This document shows, piece after piece, positions 1-8,794 of a DNA stretch of 36,676 nucleotides. Positions within the stretch are counted from its first letter, which is position 1. Every line of letters starts with the position of its first letter. A program made the position numbers and the translations under genes. The notes beneath the pieces are model-generated. The model was given only the letters and a program-made list of their open reading frames with translations. It did no database searches and was not told the DNA's origin. Source of the stretch: JAGHBT01 sp035311885 (GTDB taxonomy: Bacteria; Krumholzibacteriota; Krumholzibacteriia; Krumholzibacteriales; WJIX01); assembly GCA_964554125.1 (NCBI GenBank), contig CAZKNG010000016.1, positions 1 through 36,676 of the forward strand, given 5' to 3'.

Positions 1-590
1 GGAGATAAACACTGCGGGAGAATATGCTTTATTACCAGAGATATATTTCCCGCCCCGGACGACTGCGCCGCCTGAACATACTCCCTTTCTCTCACAGCCA
101 TAACCTGGGCTCTTACCAGTCTGGCTATCGCGGCCCATCCTACTATCCCCAGAACTGTAATAAGTGTGGAAATTCCAGGTGCTACTACAGCCATAATCGC
201 CACGAGAAGAAGCAGGGTCGGAAAAGCAAAAGTGATATCGGCCAGGCGCATAATTACAGAATCGGTTCTGCCCCCGTAAATACCCGCTATTACACCCATT
301 ACAAGACCGATAAAAAGAGAAATAGTTCTCGCGGCAAGGCCCACACCGAGTGAAACCCGTGAACCGCGGGCAACCCTGGAGAAAAGATCTCTGCCGAATG
401 AATCGGTCCCCATAGGATGCTCTAACGACGGCGGCCTAAGAGAGTTATCAAGATCTATACGCACCGTATCTGCCGGAGCTATAACATCGGAGAGCAATCC
501 GGCTGTAATTATAAGCGACAGGACAACAAGTGCCACCAGCGCTATACGATTACCGTAAAACCTTCTGTAAAAAACCTTCAGATTACTCAC
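1..590 (-). CDS. Opp/Dpp-type peptide ABC transporter permease, DppC-like (3' end cut by window)
   Basis: Inner-membrane permease of a peptide/nickel-type ABC importer, pairing with the DppB-like protein encoded just before it. The reading frame is open from a GTG at 590-588 to the window edge (196 codons seen; the C-terminus is missing). A GGAAGG ribosome site lies 5 bases ahead of the GTG. The N-terminus has one hydrophobic segment (NRIALVALVVLSLIITAG), then the DppC hallmark HPMGTDSFGRDLFSR, then further membrane segments. Near the cut edge is the cytoplasmic EAA loop (EYVQAAQSSGAGN ending in KHILPQ), which docks on the ATPase. It is separated from dppB by 111 bases, wider than other gaps in this operon. 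The family call is firm; the substrate is unknown. Confidence 0.9.
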   Translation of the reverse strand, partial: MSNLKVFYRRFYGNRIALVALVVLSLIITAGLLSDVIAPADTVRIDLDNSLRPPSLEHPMGTDSFGRDLFSRVARGSRVSLGVGLAARTISLFIGLVMGVIAGIYGGRTDSVIMRLADITFAFPTLLLLVAIMAVVAPGISTLITVLGIVGWAAIARLVRAQVMAVREREYVQAAQSSGAGNISLVIKHILPQCLS

Positions 591-611
591 TTATTCCTTC
601 CTGCTGAATAC

Positions 612-642
612 GGCAAATATCATTTTACAGATATTTACTGCC
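612..642. repeat. Imperfect inverted repeat between dppB-like and dppC-like genes
   Basis: GGC-AAATATC, an 8-base spacer, then GATATTT-ACT-GCC. The 7 bp arms pair perfectly, and the outer GGC/GCC pairs after a 3-base bulge. It lies in the 111-base gap of an otherwise compact operon. No U-run follows on the minus strand, so I do not call it a terminator. It could be an mRNA stability or processing hairpin, or chance in AT-rich DNA. Confidence 0.3.
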
Positions 643-701
643 TTTCCTTCGATATTTCACACCACCCGCCCCAAAAAACCCCGATAGACTAAAGAAGCGT
701 T

Positions 702-1646
702 TTACCCTCTCTTTCCCTCTACTCTGACCCTGGGATCTATAAGTCCATAACTTAGATCGACCAGAAGATTCACAAGCATGAAAAGCGCGGCCATAAAAAG
801 GACCGCCCCCTGAATAACGGGAAAATCACGCTTCAGGATCGCCTGCACTATATGTCTGCCCAGTCCCGGCCATCCGAAAATGGACTCGGTAAGAACCGAA
901 CCTCCGAGATAACTCCCGAAATCGGTTCCAACTATAGTGATAACAGGAATAAGCGCGTTTCTTACAAGATGTTTCGCGAAAACAACAAATTCATTCAGCC
1001 CCTTGGCTCTCGCGGTCTTTACAAATTCCTCAGAGGAGATGTCAAGAAAACTTGAGCGTGAAACCCTCGCCACAGTCGCCATAGAGGCAAAAGATAACGT
1101 TACGGCGGGAAGGATCAGATATCTCAGCGAACCGTTCCCGTATCCCGAGGGCGGAAGGATTGAAAGTTTGATGGAAAAAAGGTATATCAGCAGCAGACCC
1201 AGCCAGAATACCGGTATGGATACACCAACGAGAGAAAATGTCATAAGGCCCCGCCCCAGCCACCTGAACCGCTTCATAGAAGAAACAGCTCCGATAACTA
1301 CACCGGCCACAACGGCAATCAGCATGGAGGTGAAAGCTAAAACCAGGGTGCGGGGAAAATATTCCTTTATAGATTCGATAACGGGCCGTCCTGTCATAAA
1401 CGACCTGCCGAAATCCAGTCTTGCCACTCTGCCGATATAATCGGCATATTGGAGTGGAAGGGGCTTATCAAGCCCGAACTCCTCTCTCATTTTCTCTATT
1501 GTAGCCTCATCGTATCTTTCTCCGACAAGCGAAAGAACAGGATCGCCGGGTATGATATACATTATAAGAAATGTCACCGTTATTACTCCGAAGAGGATCG
1601 GAATAAGCTGTATTACTCTTCTTGTTATAAATCTAAATATTATCAG
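702..1646 (-). CDS. Opp/Dpp-type peptide ABC transporter permease, DppB-like, probable non-canonical start
   Basis: Inner-membrane permease of a peptide importer. The family N-terminus is present (FRFITRRVIQLIPILFGV, then the PGDPV motif), followed by several membrane segments and the EAA loop (EFVKTARAKGLNE ... HLVRNALIPV). The first ATG/GTG/TTG in frame is a GTG at 1577, which would remove the first membrane helix that every DppB has. Homologous-looking sequence continues upstream to about 1646, where the only start-like codons are CTG (1646-1644) and ATT (1649-1647). A GAGGGGG ribosome site sits 5 bases before the CTG, right at the stop of the binding-protein gene. I therefore place the start at the CTG (314 aa). 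The alternatives are ATT, an unrecognised frameshift or base error, or the truncated GTG form. Confidence 0.85.
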   Translation of the reverse strand: MIIFRFITRRVIQLIPILFGVITVTFLIMYIIPGDPVLSLVGERYDEATIEKMREEFGLDKPLPLQYADYIGRVARLDFGRSFMTGRPVIESIKEYFPRTLVLAFTSMLIAVVAGVVIGAVSSMKRFRWLGRGLMTFSLVGVSIPVFWLGLLLIYLFSIKLSILPPSGYGNGSLRYLILPAVTLSFASMATVARVSRSSFLDISSEEFVKTARAKGLNEFVVFAKHLVRNALIPVITIVGTDFGSYLGGSVLTESIFGWPGLGRHIVQAILKRDFPVIQGAVLFMAALFMLVNLLVDLSYGLIDPRVRVEGKRG

Positions 1647-1656
1647 AATCGCCCCC

Positions 1657-3204
1657 TCAGAAGGAAATATCCAGAAAACGCTGCCCGTTGAATATAACCG
1701 GAATATGATATCCTTTCAGTCTGTCAGAGACGGCCTCATACCTTACCGGAAACCACAAAAATATCCACGGGGCGTCGCAGTAGATAATCCCTTCAGCTTC
1801 ATGGTAGAGTTCCATTCTCTTATCCCTGTCAAGCATACCGGAAGCCAGGTCAATAAGAGAATCCACCCGAAGATTTACATAACCTGTTCTGTTGCCTCCT
1901 CCGCCGGTATTGGAAGAATGAAAAAGAGGAGCAATAAAATTTTCCGCGTCGGGGTAGTCTGCAAACCAGTCAAGATAGAAGGCATCCGGGGTCTTGTGAT
2001 CCACAGCCTGCTTGAAAGCACTCCAATCCCTTGTTACAAGCTCAACCTCGACGCCGATATTCCCCAGATAGGCCTGCACACATTCTAAGATTCTCCCCCC
2101 CTCGGGACTTTCCCTCTGCCATATTTCCATTGAGAAGCCGTTTTCAAGCCCCGCTTCACAAAGAAGGCTTTCCGCCTTCTGTGGATTGTATCTGTAGATA
2201 TCAGCCCCGGGGGGCTTGCTTCTGAGCATGGGAGGAATTACGCCGACCGCCTTTCTGCCCGCGCCGAAGAGTACTTTCGCTATTACAGCTTCCACATCAA
2301 CAGCCATATTCAGAGCCCTTCTTACACGGATGTCGTCGAATGGATATCTTTGTGTGTTGAATCCTATATATACAATACGGAGCTCTTCTGTTTTTTCCAG
2401 ATTCATCCCTGCGGAGCGCCACCTTTTAAGTTCCGCGTGGGGTATCTTTAATATATCCAGATTGCCCACTTCGAATTCAGCTATCCTCGTCATCGCTTCC
2501 GGAATAAACCTGAATGATATCCCCTCTATGCCTGCCTTGGCGCCGGCATAGAAATCGTTCGGTTTGAGGATCATCTTGTCACTCCGGACCCACCGCGAAA
2601 GGCTCCAGGGCCCGCTTCCGCAGGGTTTGGCGCCGTAGCTTTTACCCTCTTCCCTAATCCGCCCGGGGCAGACGATTCCGGCGGCGGGCATCGAAAGAAG
2701 ACTCAGGAAATGCGAGGCTCTTTTTTCAAGCTGTAGGGCCACTGTGGAATCATTAATAACTTCCACAGATGACGGGTTCCACTCACCTCCCTCATGATAT
2801 TTTCTCGCCCCTTTCAACGGGGCAAGCACCCACCACCTGGGAGAAAGAGTTGAAGGGGAAAGAAGCCGCTTGAAAGAAAAGAGCACGTCGCTTGCTCCTG
2901 CTCTCATGCCGTTTGAGAAACAGCCGCGGCCGAGATGAAAGATGTATCCTTTCCCGCCGTTTATAACTTCCCAGCTTTCAGCCATGTCCGGACAGACCTT
3001 TCCCTCCGGGTCGATTCTGACAAGATTGGAGTGTATAAGTGAAGTTATAAGCCCCGAACTGTAATCAACGGCGTAGGCGGGATCAAGAGTCGACGGCTCT
3101 GTCTGAAGCGCCATTCTCAGGATGGGCGGCTCTTCCCTGTCCGCGCAGGAAAATAACAGGAGGAAAAGAAAAGCTAAAACAACTTCTGAGAATACCTTTT
3201 TCAT
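1657..3204 (-). CDS. Peptide ABC transporter substrate-binding lipoprotein (SBP family 5)
   Basis: Binding protein (515 aa) that captures peptides or similar ligands and delivers them to the permeases encoded immediately downstream. It starts with a lipoprotein signal (MKKVFSEVVLAFLFLLLFSC, lipidation Cys about residue 20; Phe at -2 is not ideal for a lipobox). The family-5 features follow: a TEPSTLDPAY-type N-terminus, AESWEV, then a strand and helix with the FSNGMRAGASDVLFSFKRL-like motif. Length fits DppA/OppA proteins. It follows the GWxTD gene by 4 bases, and an AAGGA motif inside that gene's end probably serves it, so translation is likely coupled. It is the only binding protein in the window, although two Opp permease pairs are present. 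Ligand not predictable. Confidence 0.93.
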   Translation of the reverse strand: MKKVFSEVVLAFLFLLLFSCADREEPPILRMALQTEPSTLDPAYAVDYSSGLITSLIHSNLVRIDPEGKVCPDMAESWEVINGGKGYIFHLGRGCFSNGMRAGASDVLFSFKRLLSPSTLSPRWWVLAPLKGARKYHEGGEWNPSSVEVINDSTVALQLEKRASHFLSLLSMPAAGIVCPGRIREEGKSYGAKPCGSGPWSLSRWVRSDKMILKPNDFYAGAKAGIEGISFRFIPEAMTRIAEFEVGNLDILKIPHAELKRWRSAGMNLEKTEELRIVYIGFNTQRYPFDDIRVRRALNMAVDVEAVIAKVLFGAGRKAVGVIPPMLRSKPPGADIYRYNPQKAESLLCEAGLENGFSMEIWQRESPEGGRILECVQAYLGNIGVEVELVTRDWSAFKQAVDHKTPDAFYLDWFADYPDAENFIAPLFHSSNTGGGGNRTGYVNLRVDSLIDLASGMLDRDKRMELYHEAEGIIYCDAPWIFLWFPVRYEAVSDRLKGYHIPVIFNGQRFLDISF

Positions 3205-3208
3205 ATAT

Positions 3209-4534
3209 TCAGAAATTCCTTGTGCTTAGATATCTGTAATCACCCGTTCCGAACTTATCGGCGAATATATAAATAACCCTTCTTGAGTAATAATACCAGA
3301 ACTGATAATATCCGCCGGATTGCACGTTTCGCCTTGTAACAATTTTGTCGGGCCTGCCGTTGCTGATAAATATCCTCCCCATATCTGTTTTCCATCCGCC
3401 GGAACTATCCGGATAATGTTTTAACACGTAATTGATATTCCTCAGGAATTCCTGATAATTATAAGATCCTCTGCCCCTCGCCGACCCCCTGTCACTCCAG
3501 AATTTTTTCCACTCATCAATTCTGTCCTCCGGGGAGGCTGTAACGATAGAGTTTATCTCATCCTCGGACGCTATGAGTAAAAGCAGATCCTTTGTATCTT
3601 CGAAATACTGCCGCAGCGATCCTCTGTTAAAAAGAACCGCGAATTCCTTCCTTACAAGATCTCTGCGCTTGGTTTCTTCAATTTCAGCGCTTATTTCCAT
3701 TCGGTAAACACCTATATTATAATTATCGACGTTAAAGTCAAAACAAACGATCGTGTGTCCTGTCTCATCGAGATAAACCTGCTGCCTGTTGTATAAAATA
3801 ATCCCGCCTCTGTAATCGGATATTCTGATAGAGACTGAACATTTTCCGCTCTTTTCATCATAAGAAGAGACGGAAAGATTAAAGGCGGCTCTGAGCCACA
3901 TATTAAAATCAGCGTAAGTGTCCTCGGAGCTGATTTTGAAACCGTTTGTTACGGGAGCCGCGCAAGTTAAAACCTCAATTTCGCCGCCGGGGGGTTTTTC
4001 CGCCTTTCTGCTCTCTGTTGGAATTGATAAAAGGGGTTCTGATAAACTGACGGCGCCTTCTGAGACTCCGGGTATTTCTATTTCTGTTTCACGTTTATAC
4101 TTTATATTCGTACCAATTACTTCTATGGCTGTCTCGACTCTGTATCTACCCGGCCGCAAATATATTCTCCTGTCAATTCTGCTTATTCCGGACGGAGATT
4201 TAGTAGCCCTGTAGGTTGGCAGCTTCACATTTTTCTCCCATACGTCACCCCACACAGACCTGTCCCGGCCCCTTTCGAAGATCTGTATATAAACCCTGTA
4301 ATCCGCTTTAAACAGGTCTTGCTGCTTGAAGAAGACCAAACGCCTGTACTCTATGGAGATGCCAAGATCCAGATATACTTTCGCGCTGTCGTCATACGCG
4401 TAAAAAGCGGAGATCTCAAAGGGCCTCTGACCTTTGTAATCCCCGCCCATTATTAACCGGCACGGGATAATGGTAAGAAAAAACGCTGAAGCGCACGCGA
4501 AAAAGAGTTTCCTGCTGATCAAAATAGAAATCAT
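3209..4534 (-). CDS. GWxTD-domain protein, exported
   Basis: A 441-aa protein with an N-terminal hydrophobic export segment (residues about 8-28). The middle is rich in beta-strands: two repeated immunoglobulin-like stretches contain LRPGRYRVETAIEV and YNIGVYRMEISAEI. The C-terminal GWxTD domain has the signature GWKTD at about residues 380-384, followed by GRIFISNGRPDKI. Upstream of it is the WKKFW helix usual for the family. GWxTD proteins are known by domain only, mainly from candidate phyla, Acidobacteria and relatives; no biochemical role is established. It is the first gene of an operon with a peptide-binding lipoprotein and two permeases. I see no clear ribosome site before the ATG (an AT-rich stretch precedes it), so the leader may be very short. 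Confidence 0.85.
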   Translation of the reverse strand: MISILISRKLFFACASAFFLTIIPCRLIMGGDYKGQRPFEISAFYAYDDSAKVYLDLGISIEYRRLVFFKQQDLFKADYRVYIQIFERGRDRSVWGDVWEKNVKLPTYRATKSPSGISRIDRRIYLRPGRYRVETAIEVIGTNIKYKRETEIEIPGVSEGAVSLSEPLLSIPTESRKAEKPPGGEIEVLTCAAPVTNGFKISSEDTYADFNMWLRAAFNLSVSSYDEKSGKCSVSIRISDYRGGIILYNRQQVYLDETGHTIVCFDFNVDNYNIGVYRMEISAEIEETKRRDLVRKEFAVLFNRGSLRQYFEDTKDLLLLIASEDEINSIVTASPEDRIDEWKKFWSDRGSARGRGSYNYQEFLRNINYVLKHYPDSSGGWKTDMGRIFISNGRPDKIVTRRNVQSGGYYQFWYYYSRRVIYIFADKFGTGDYRYLSTRNF

Positions 4535-4626
4535 AAAATTTTATATTCTAAAGAAAGAGGATCATTCTTAAATTATCTCTGAACAGATCTACCTGCAAGA
4601 TAGACACATATCTTAACAGACTGTTT

Positions 4627-4710
4627 TCATCTGAATTCGTCCATCGATTTCAAGTATAGCGCCAGCACGGCATAGAGAGCAAGAGCAGATTTATACTGGA
4701 GTTTTTTCAG
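4627..4710 (-). CDS. Possible 27-residue membrane microprotein or gene remnant
   Basis: In the 257-base gap between the MacB-type permease and the GWxTD gene, one minus-strand frame reads LKKLQYKSALALYAVLALY, then KSMDEFR and a TGA stop. This is a coherent short membrane-spanning segment with charged ends, unlike random AT-rich translation. The frame is closed by a TAA only eight codons upstream of the first start-like codon, a CTG at 4710; the only ATG lies near the end. It may be a tiny protein, the remains of a gene tail, or chance. No family recognised. Confidence 0.15.
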   Translation of the reverse strand: MKKLQYKSALALYAVLALYLKSMDEFR

Positions 4711-4791
4711 CCTTTTTCTGCAGGATCTTTAATGTCTCAATAAGCAGATTTTATTTATCAGAAGGTAATTTCACAGTTGAACCCGCCCTTT

Positions 4792-6084
4792 TCACTCTAC
4801 TCTAAGAGCGTTAATAGGGTCCATCCTCGCCGCTTTGTTAGCTGGATACAAACCGAAGACCAGTCCTATCGACGCTGAGAAAATAAATGCTATAACTATC
4901 CAGATAATAGGGACCGAGTAGGGAAAACGTATCAGCGCCGCTACTCCCCGCGCCGCGAACAACCCCATAACAATCCCAATAATTCCCCCAAGGCCTGTCA
5001 GCGTAGCCGCTTCAATAAGAAACTGCTGAAGGATATCCTTCTTATTCGCGCCCATAGCCATTCTTATACCGACTTCCCTGGTCCGCTCTGTAACTGAGAT
5101 AAGCATAATATTCATTACTCCGATTCCGCCGACCATCAATCCAATCGATGAGATCACAACCAGAATCAATCCTATGTATTTTGTTATATTCCCCAGCATC
5201 TCTCTGAATGTCTCAGATGTGGTTACATGAAAATTGTTTTTATCCCCCGGATTAACCCCTCTTCTTTTCCTGAGCAGGGCGGTAATTTCTTCCCTTCCTT
5301 CCTCAAGTGTATAGCCGGAGCGCATTGTAACCGCAATCTGATATTCATCCCACCTGCTTGAACGGTCCTTTTCATAGACAGTATATGGAATCACCGCGTA
5401 ATTATCGCTTATACTTCCCATTATATTCTCTCTTGATTCCATGGTGCCGACAACCCTGTACCTGTTGGCGCCTATCTTGATCTTTTTTCCTATAGGATCC
5501 CTGTTGGGGAAAAGATCTTTGGCCGGGCCGTAGCCGAGAACAATAACTCTAGCCTTGTGATCCTGTTCAAACTGAGTAAAGAATCTTCCCCTGCCGATCG
5601 AAAAACTGAACATATACCCGAAATTACGCGAAGCACCCAGTATCTGGATAAGATTGGTCCTCTCATTCCCGTAGCGAAGAACACTCATACTCCCCTCTGA
5701 ATTAACCTGAAGATCAACCCTGTCTACCGTTGAACATTCCTCTGCTATCGCTGCGGCGTCACTGCTTGTAAACTTCTTGCGCCTCATCAGATCGCGGCGG
5801 TCCTGTGAATTGGAGAATGGATCAAACCTGCTGACCATTAAATACGGTTTGTTAACCGAAAGGATATCCTGCTGGACCCTCTTCCCGAGACCTGACATAA
5901 CTGTAACTATAGTCAAAACAGTTGTTACGCCGATAGCCACACCAAGAATAAGAAGCCCCGAACGCATCTTATGACTGAGCAGGACATCAACCGCCTGTTT
6001 CAGATTCTCATACCAGACGCTCGCCGCCGAACGCCGGAAGCTGACTCCGGCCGCCCTTTTTATATCGCTTTTACCATCTTTCAT
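4792..6084 (-). CDS. MacB-type ABC transporter permease (second of two)
   Basis: Inner-membrane permease (430 aa) of a MacAB-like exporter. The first membrane helix (about residues 40-65, after NLKQAVDVLLSHKMRSGLLILGV) is followed by a large periplasmic MacB core domain. Three C-terminal helices of the FtsX type follow, with the conserved MLISVTERTREVGIRMAMGA loop and the closing LYPANKAARMDPINALR motif. It has no nucleotide-binding domain; the ATPase is a separate gene at 8795-9475. AGGTGA lies 7 bases ahead of the ATG, and the upstream permease stops 11 bases away. The N-terminus before the first helix is about 25 residues longer than in its neighbour. Likely function: export of a small molecule, peptide or lipid with the adjacent adaptor and channel; substrate unknown. 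Confidence 0.92.
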   Translation of the reverse strand: MKDGKSDIKRAAGVSFRRSAASVWYENLKQAVDVLLSHKMRSGLLILGVAIGVTTVLTIVTVMSGLGKRVQQDILSVNKPYLMVSRFDPFSNSQDRRDLMRRKKFTSSDAAAIAEECSTVDRVDLQVNSEGSMSVLRYGNERTNLIQILGASRNFGYMFSFSIGRGRFFTQFEQDHKARVIVLGYGPAKDLFPNRDPIGKKIKIGANRYRVVGTMESRENIMGSISDNYAVIPYTVYEKDRSSRWDEYQIAVTMRSGYTLEEGREEITALLRKRRGVNPGDKNNFHVTTSETFREMLGNITKYIGLILVVISSIGLMVGGIGVMNIMLISVTERTREVGIRMAMGANKKDILQQFLIEAATLTGLGGIIGIVMGLFAARGVAALIRFPYSVPIIWIVIAFIFSASIGLVFGLYPANKAARMDPINALRVE

Positions 6085-6095
6085 AAGATATTCAC

Positions 6096-7322
6096 CTACT
6101 CGTGATGAAGGGCGACAACAGGATCAAGTCTGGAAGCCTTACTTGCCGGATATGTACCGAAAATAATACCAATAAGAAATGTTACCGTGAGACCTGCCGC
6201 TATTGACCACGGAGCTATCAAATACGGCAGTGGTGATACGAGGGAAATTACAGCCGCGATAGTAAAGCCCAGAACAATACCTATAATCCCTCCTAAAAGA
6301 GAAAGTGTTATCGATTCAACTATAAACTGCCAGATGATATCCCGCCTTTTTGCTCCGATCGCTTTTCGTATGCCAACCTCTCTTGTCCTTTCAGTCACGG
6401 AAACCAGCATCACGTTCATTAATACTACCCCTCCGACTACAAGAGCTATTGAAACCAGAAAAATAAGAGCTTTGAATATCGAAGAGGAGATGTTTTCCCA
6501 GAGAGAAACGAGTTGTTTTGAAGTCGATATACTGAAATCGTTCCTTTCCGTTGGATGAAGCCCGTGCCTTATTCTCATAGCTATCTCGGCTTGTTCAACC
6601 GCGTTGCCCAGCAGCTCTACATCGGCAGCTTTTATCTTTATCGAAATAGATTCTCTCGATCCGTACATTTTCAGGAATCTTGTAACCGGAATATAAACAA
6701 ACCTGTTTCTTGATTCACCAAATACAGTCCCCTGATCCTCGACAATACCGATTACTTCAAAATGTTCCCTTCCTATTTTCAGCGTTCTGCCGATCGGACT
6801 TCTGCCGTCAAAAAGATTCTTATATAGATCCCACCCTATTACTGCTACTTTATTGCTCCTCTTTATTTCCAGCCGCGAGAGATGTCTTCCCGCGAAAAGT
6901 TGTACATTTTCTATTACAGGGTACTGGACCGACCTCCCCCGCACTTCAACACGGTCCACCCCGTTGTCCCGGTACGACACTGAAGATCTTTTATCAGCGG
7001 CGGCCCCTACAGATGAAGCAGAGGGGATATTTTTCCTGAGATAATCGGCGTCTTCGAGAAGAATCCTCTTGTTTCTAGCGATAGCTTCCAGAAATTCGTC
7101 CAGGTCTGTTATTGCTTCCAGAAAATTAACTCTTTCCACCGTAAACACGTTGCTGCCTTCGTCTGCGACTTCCTCTCTTATATAATCATCTATCCCGCCG
7201 ATAAGAGACACTACAGCTATTACGGACATAGTCCCGACTATATTCCCCAACAGAGTCAGAAAAGTCCTGAGTTTATTCTCAAGTAAGGCTTTGAGTGCTA
7301 TTCGAACACCCTCTAGAACCAT
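6096..7322 (-). CDS. MacB-type ABC transporter permease (first of two)
   Basis: Inner-membrane permease with the same plan as the following gene: helix 1 in the stretch after ALLENKLRTFLTLLGNIVG, a large periplasmic core, three C-terminal helices, the MLVSVTERTREVGIRKAIGA loop and a terminal YPASKASRLDP motif. The two permeases are clearly related but divergent, so they may form a heterodimer. I choose ATG 7322 (408 aa, MVLEGVRIALKALLENK), because GGGAG lies 8 bases before it and this matches the usual MacB-permease start. An in-frame ATG at 7364 would add 14 residues (422 aa) but has a poor ribosome site. The ATPase, adaptor and TolC-like channel lie upstream in the same operon. Confidence 0.92.
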   Translation of the reverse strand: MVLEGVRIALKALLENKLRTFLTLLGNIVGTMSVIAVVSLIGGIDDYIREEVADEGSNVFTVERVNFLEAITDLDEFLEAIARNKRILLEDADYLRKNIPSASSVGAAADKRSSVSYRDNGVDRVEVRGRSVQYPVIENVQLFAGRHLSRLEIKRSNKVAVIGWDLYKNLFDGRSPIGRTLKIGREHFEVIGIVEDQGTVFGESRNRFVYIPVTRFLKMYGSRESISIKIKAADVELLGNAVEQAEIAMRIRHGLHPTERNDFSISTSKQLVSLWENISSSIFKALIFLVSIALVVGGVVLMNVMLVSVTERTREVGIRKAIGAKRRDIIWQFIVESITLSLLGGIIGIVLGFTIAAVISLVSPLPYLIAPWSIAAGLTVTFLIGIIFGTYPASKASRLDPVVALHHE

Positions 7323-7389
7323 ATTCGATACTCCCGGAAAAAACCACAGCTGTTTTCGGGTCATCTTACCAGGTTGTTATCCTGTTGCT

Positions 7390-8601
7390 TTATTTTCCTT
7401 TAATCTCAACTCTCTGATCATCTTCTAAATCTCTTATAGCTTTGTAGTTTCCGCTTACAACCTGTTCACCCTCGGCAAGACCCGATACTACTTCAAAATA
7501 TTTACTTCCCGATATACCGACTTCGATCCTTCTGAACTTTGCCTTATCCTCTGAAATGACAAAAACACCTTCAATATCTTTTCTTTCAGCACTCAGTGTG
7601 TCAGGAACCTCATAATCATTTATTTCATTTGACTCCCTTACCGTCAGGCTCTGAATAGGGATACTAAGTGCGCTGTCGCGCTCAGCTACTACGATTTCCG
7701 CGTCAGCGGATAAACCCGGCCGGACATTCTGAATTGTGTCGTGCAAAGTTATTACCACTTTGAAATCAACCCCCTGCTGCCCGGAAACGGAGGAAGAAAG
7801 TACGGGGCTGTTTCCTATCTCGGTAACTTCTCCTCTGTAAGTCGTATCCGGGAAGGCATCCAGAGTAACTCCGGCTTCATCCCCTATCTTGATATATACT
7901 ACTTCAGTTTCGTCAATTTCGACTTCAGCCTCTATTTTCGACAGATCGGCAATTGTCATAAGAACAGTCCCAGGATTATTGATAGTCCCCATTATCGCCG
8001 TCTCCCCTTCCTCGACGTTCAATCTGGTAACGACCCCGCTCATCCCCGAATTAATCGTAACCTCTTTCAGATCATGTCTAGCGCTCTTAAGCAGGGCTTT
8101 CTGTTCGGCGACCCTTTGAATACTGGCGTCTAAGCTGGCAACCGCGACATTGTAGGCCGTCTGAGCTGTTTCAACATCCTCCTCGGTTCTAAACCCCTTT
8201 TCGAACAATCTCTTGACCCTGTCCAGTTCATTTTTCCTCTGCTTCATTCTAAATCTTGCCTCTTTACTCGCCGCTCTTGCCGATTGAAGAGATGCCTCTA
8301 TCCTCATAACACTCGACTCGAGCTGCTCCGGATCTATCTGCATAAGGAATTGTCCCTTCTCAACATAATCCCCTTCTTTAACGGAGACACTCGTAATCTT
8401 TCCAATGGTGCTGGCGCTTACATCGATCTTCCTCTTCGGTCTTATACTGCCGGAGGCCGTAATAATCATTTTCAAATTCCTGCGCTGAACTTTCTCAACC
8501 TGAACATCAATCGATTTACCTCTATTTGCTTTCAGGTTAATTATGATCAGAACCGCTATAACTATCAGAACACCTGTAAGAATCCAGTATTTCCTTTTCA
8601 T
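7390..8601 (-). CDS. MacA/HlyD-type periplasmic adaptor protein
   Basis: Membrane-fusion protein (403 aa) that joins the inner-membrane permeases to the TolC-like outer-membrane channel. One N-terminal membrane anchor (about residues 5-23) is followed by a biotinyl-lipoyl-like half motif (GKITSVSVKEGDYVEKGQ), then a long alpha-helical hairpin (about residues 95-185, rich in Arg, Lys, Glu and Ala). The returning lipoyl half (SGMSGVVTRLNVEEGE) and beta-barrel domains follow, with VRPGLSADAEIVV typical of the family. A GGAGG site precedes the ATG. It stops 67 bases (or 25, with the longer start) before the first permease. It starts 193 bases after the ATPase gene, an unusually large gap for this operon. 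Confidence 0.94.
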   Translation of the reverse strand: MKRKYWILTGVLIVIAVLIIINLKANRGKSIDVQVEKVQRRNLKMIITASGSIRPKRKIDVSASTIGKITSVSVKEGDYVEKGQFLMQIDPEQLESSVMRIEASLQSARAASKEARFRMKQRKNELDRVKRLFEKGFRTEEDVETAQTAYNVAVASLDASIQRVAEQKALLKSARHDLKEVTINSGMSGVVTRLNVEEGETAIMGTINNPGTVLMTIADLSKIEAEVEIDETEVVYIKIGDEAGVTLDAFPDTTYRGEVTEIGNSPVLSSSVSGQQGVDFKVVITLHDTIQNVRPGLSADAEIVVAERDSALSIPIQSLTVRESNEINDYEVPDTLSAERKDIEGVFVISEDKAKFRRIEVGISGSKYFEVVSGLAEGEQVVSGNYKAIRDLEDDQRVEIKGK

Positions 8602-8724
8602 ATACCCTCCCCGTACAGATTATTAAAACCGAAATGAAGCTGACAATAAAAATGCCTTGCCGGCTATATAAACACACATATTGATAATCCAGCCTTAACC
8701 ATAAATCTTTATCATAAAAACAAA

Positions 8725-8766
8725 CGGTCTCATCCAATACTTCAGAAAGATTCTGCCTGAAGACCG
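8725..8766 (-). terminator. Possible attenuator hairpin between ATPase and adaptor genes
   Basis: On the minus strand, CGGTCT (8766-8761) pairs with AGACCG (8730-8725). Inside, CTTCAG and CTGAAG can pair in a second, partly competing stem. The 3' arm is followed by TTTGTTTTTAT, which resembles a weak U-tract. The position, inside a 193-base gap in an otherwise compact exporter operon, would suit partial termination or RNA processing that separates ATPase output from permease output. The long outer loop and interrupted U-run keep confidence low. Confidence 0.35.
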
Positions 8767-8794
8767 CTGAAAAATACACCGTTTTTTTACATCT

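Noticed and set aside
937..1440. Plus-strand ORF of 167 codons
   Set aside because: Antisense to the dppB-like gene, no recognisable family, composition mirrors the opposite strand.
8537..8779. 80-codon minus-strand ORF in the ATPase-adaptor gap
   Set aside because: Overlaps the start of the adaptor gene in another frame by 65 bases and shows no family or ribosome site; the gap is better explained by an RNA hairpin.
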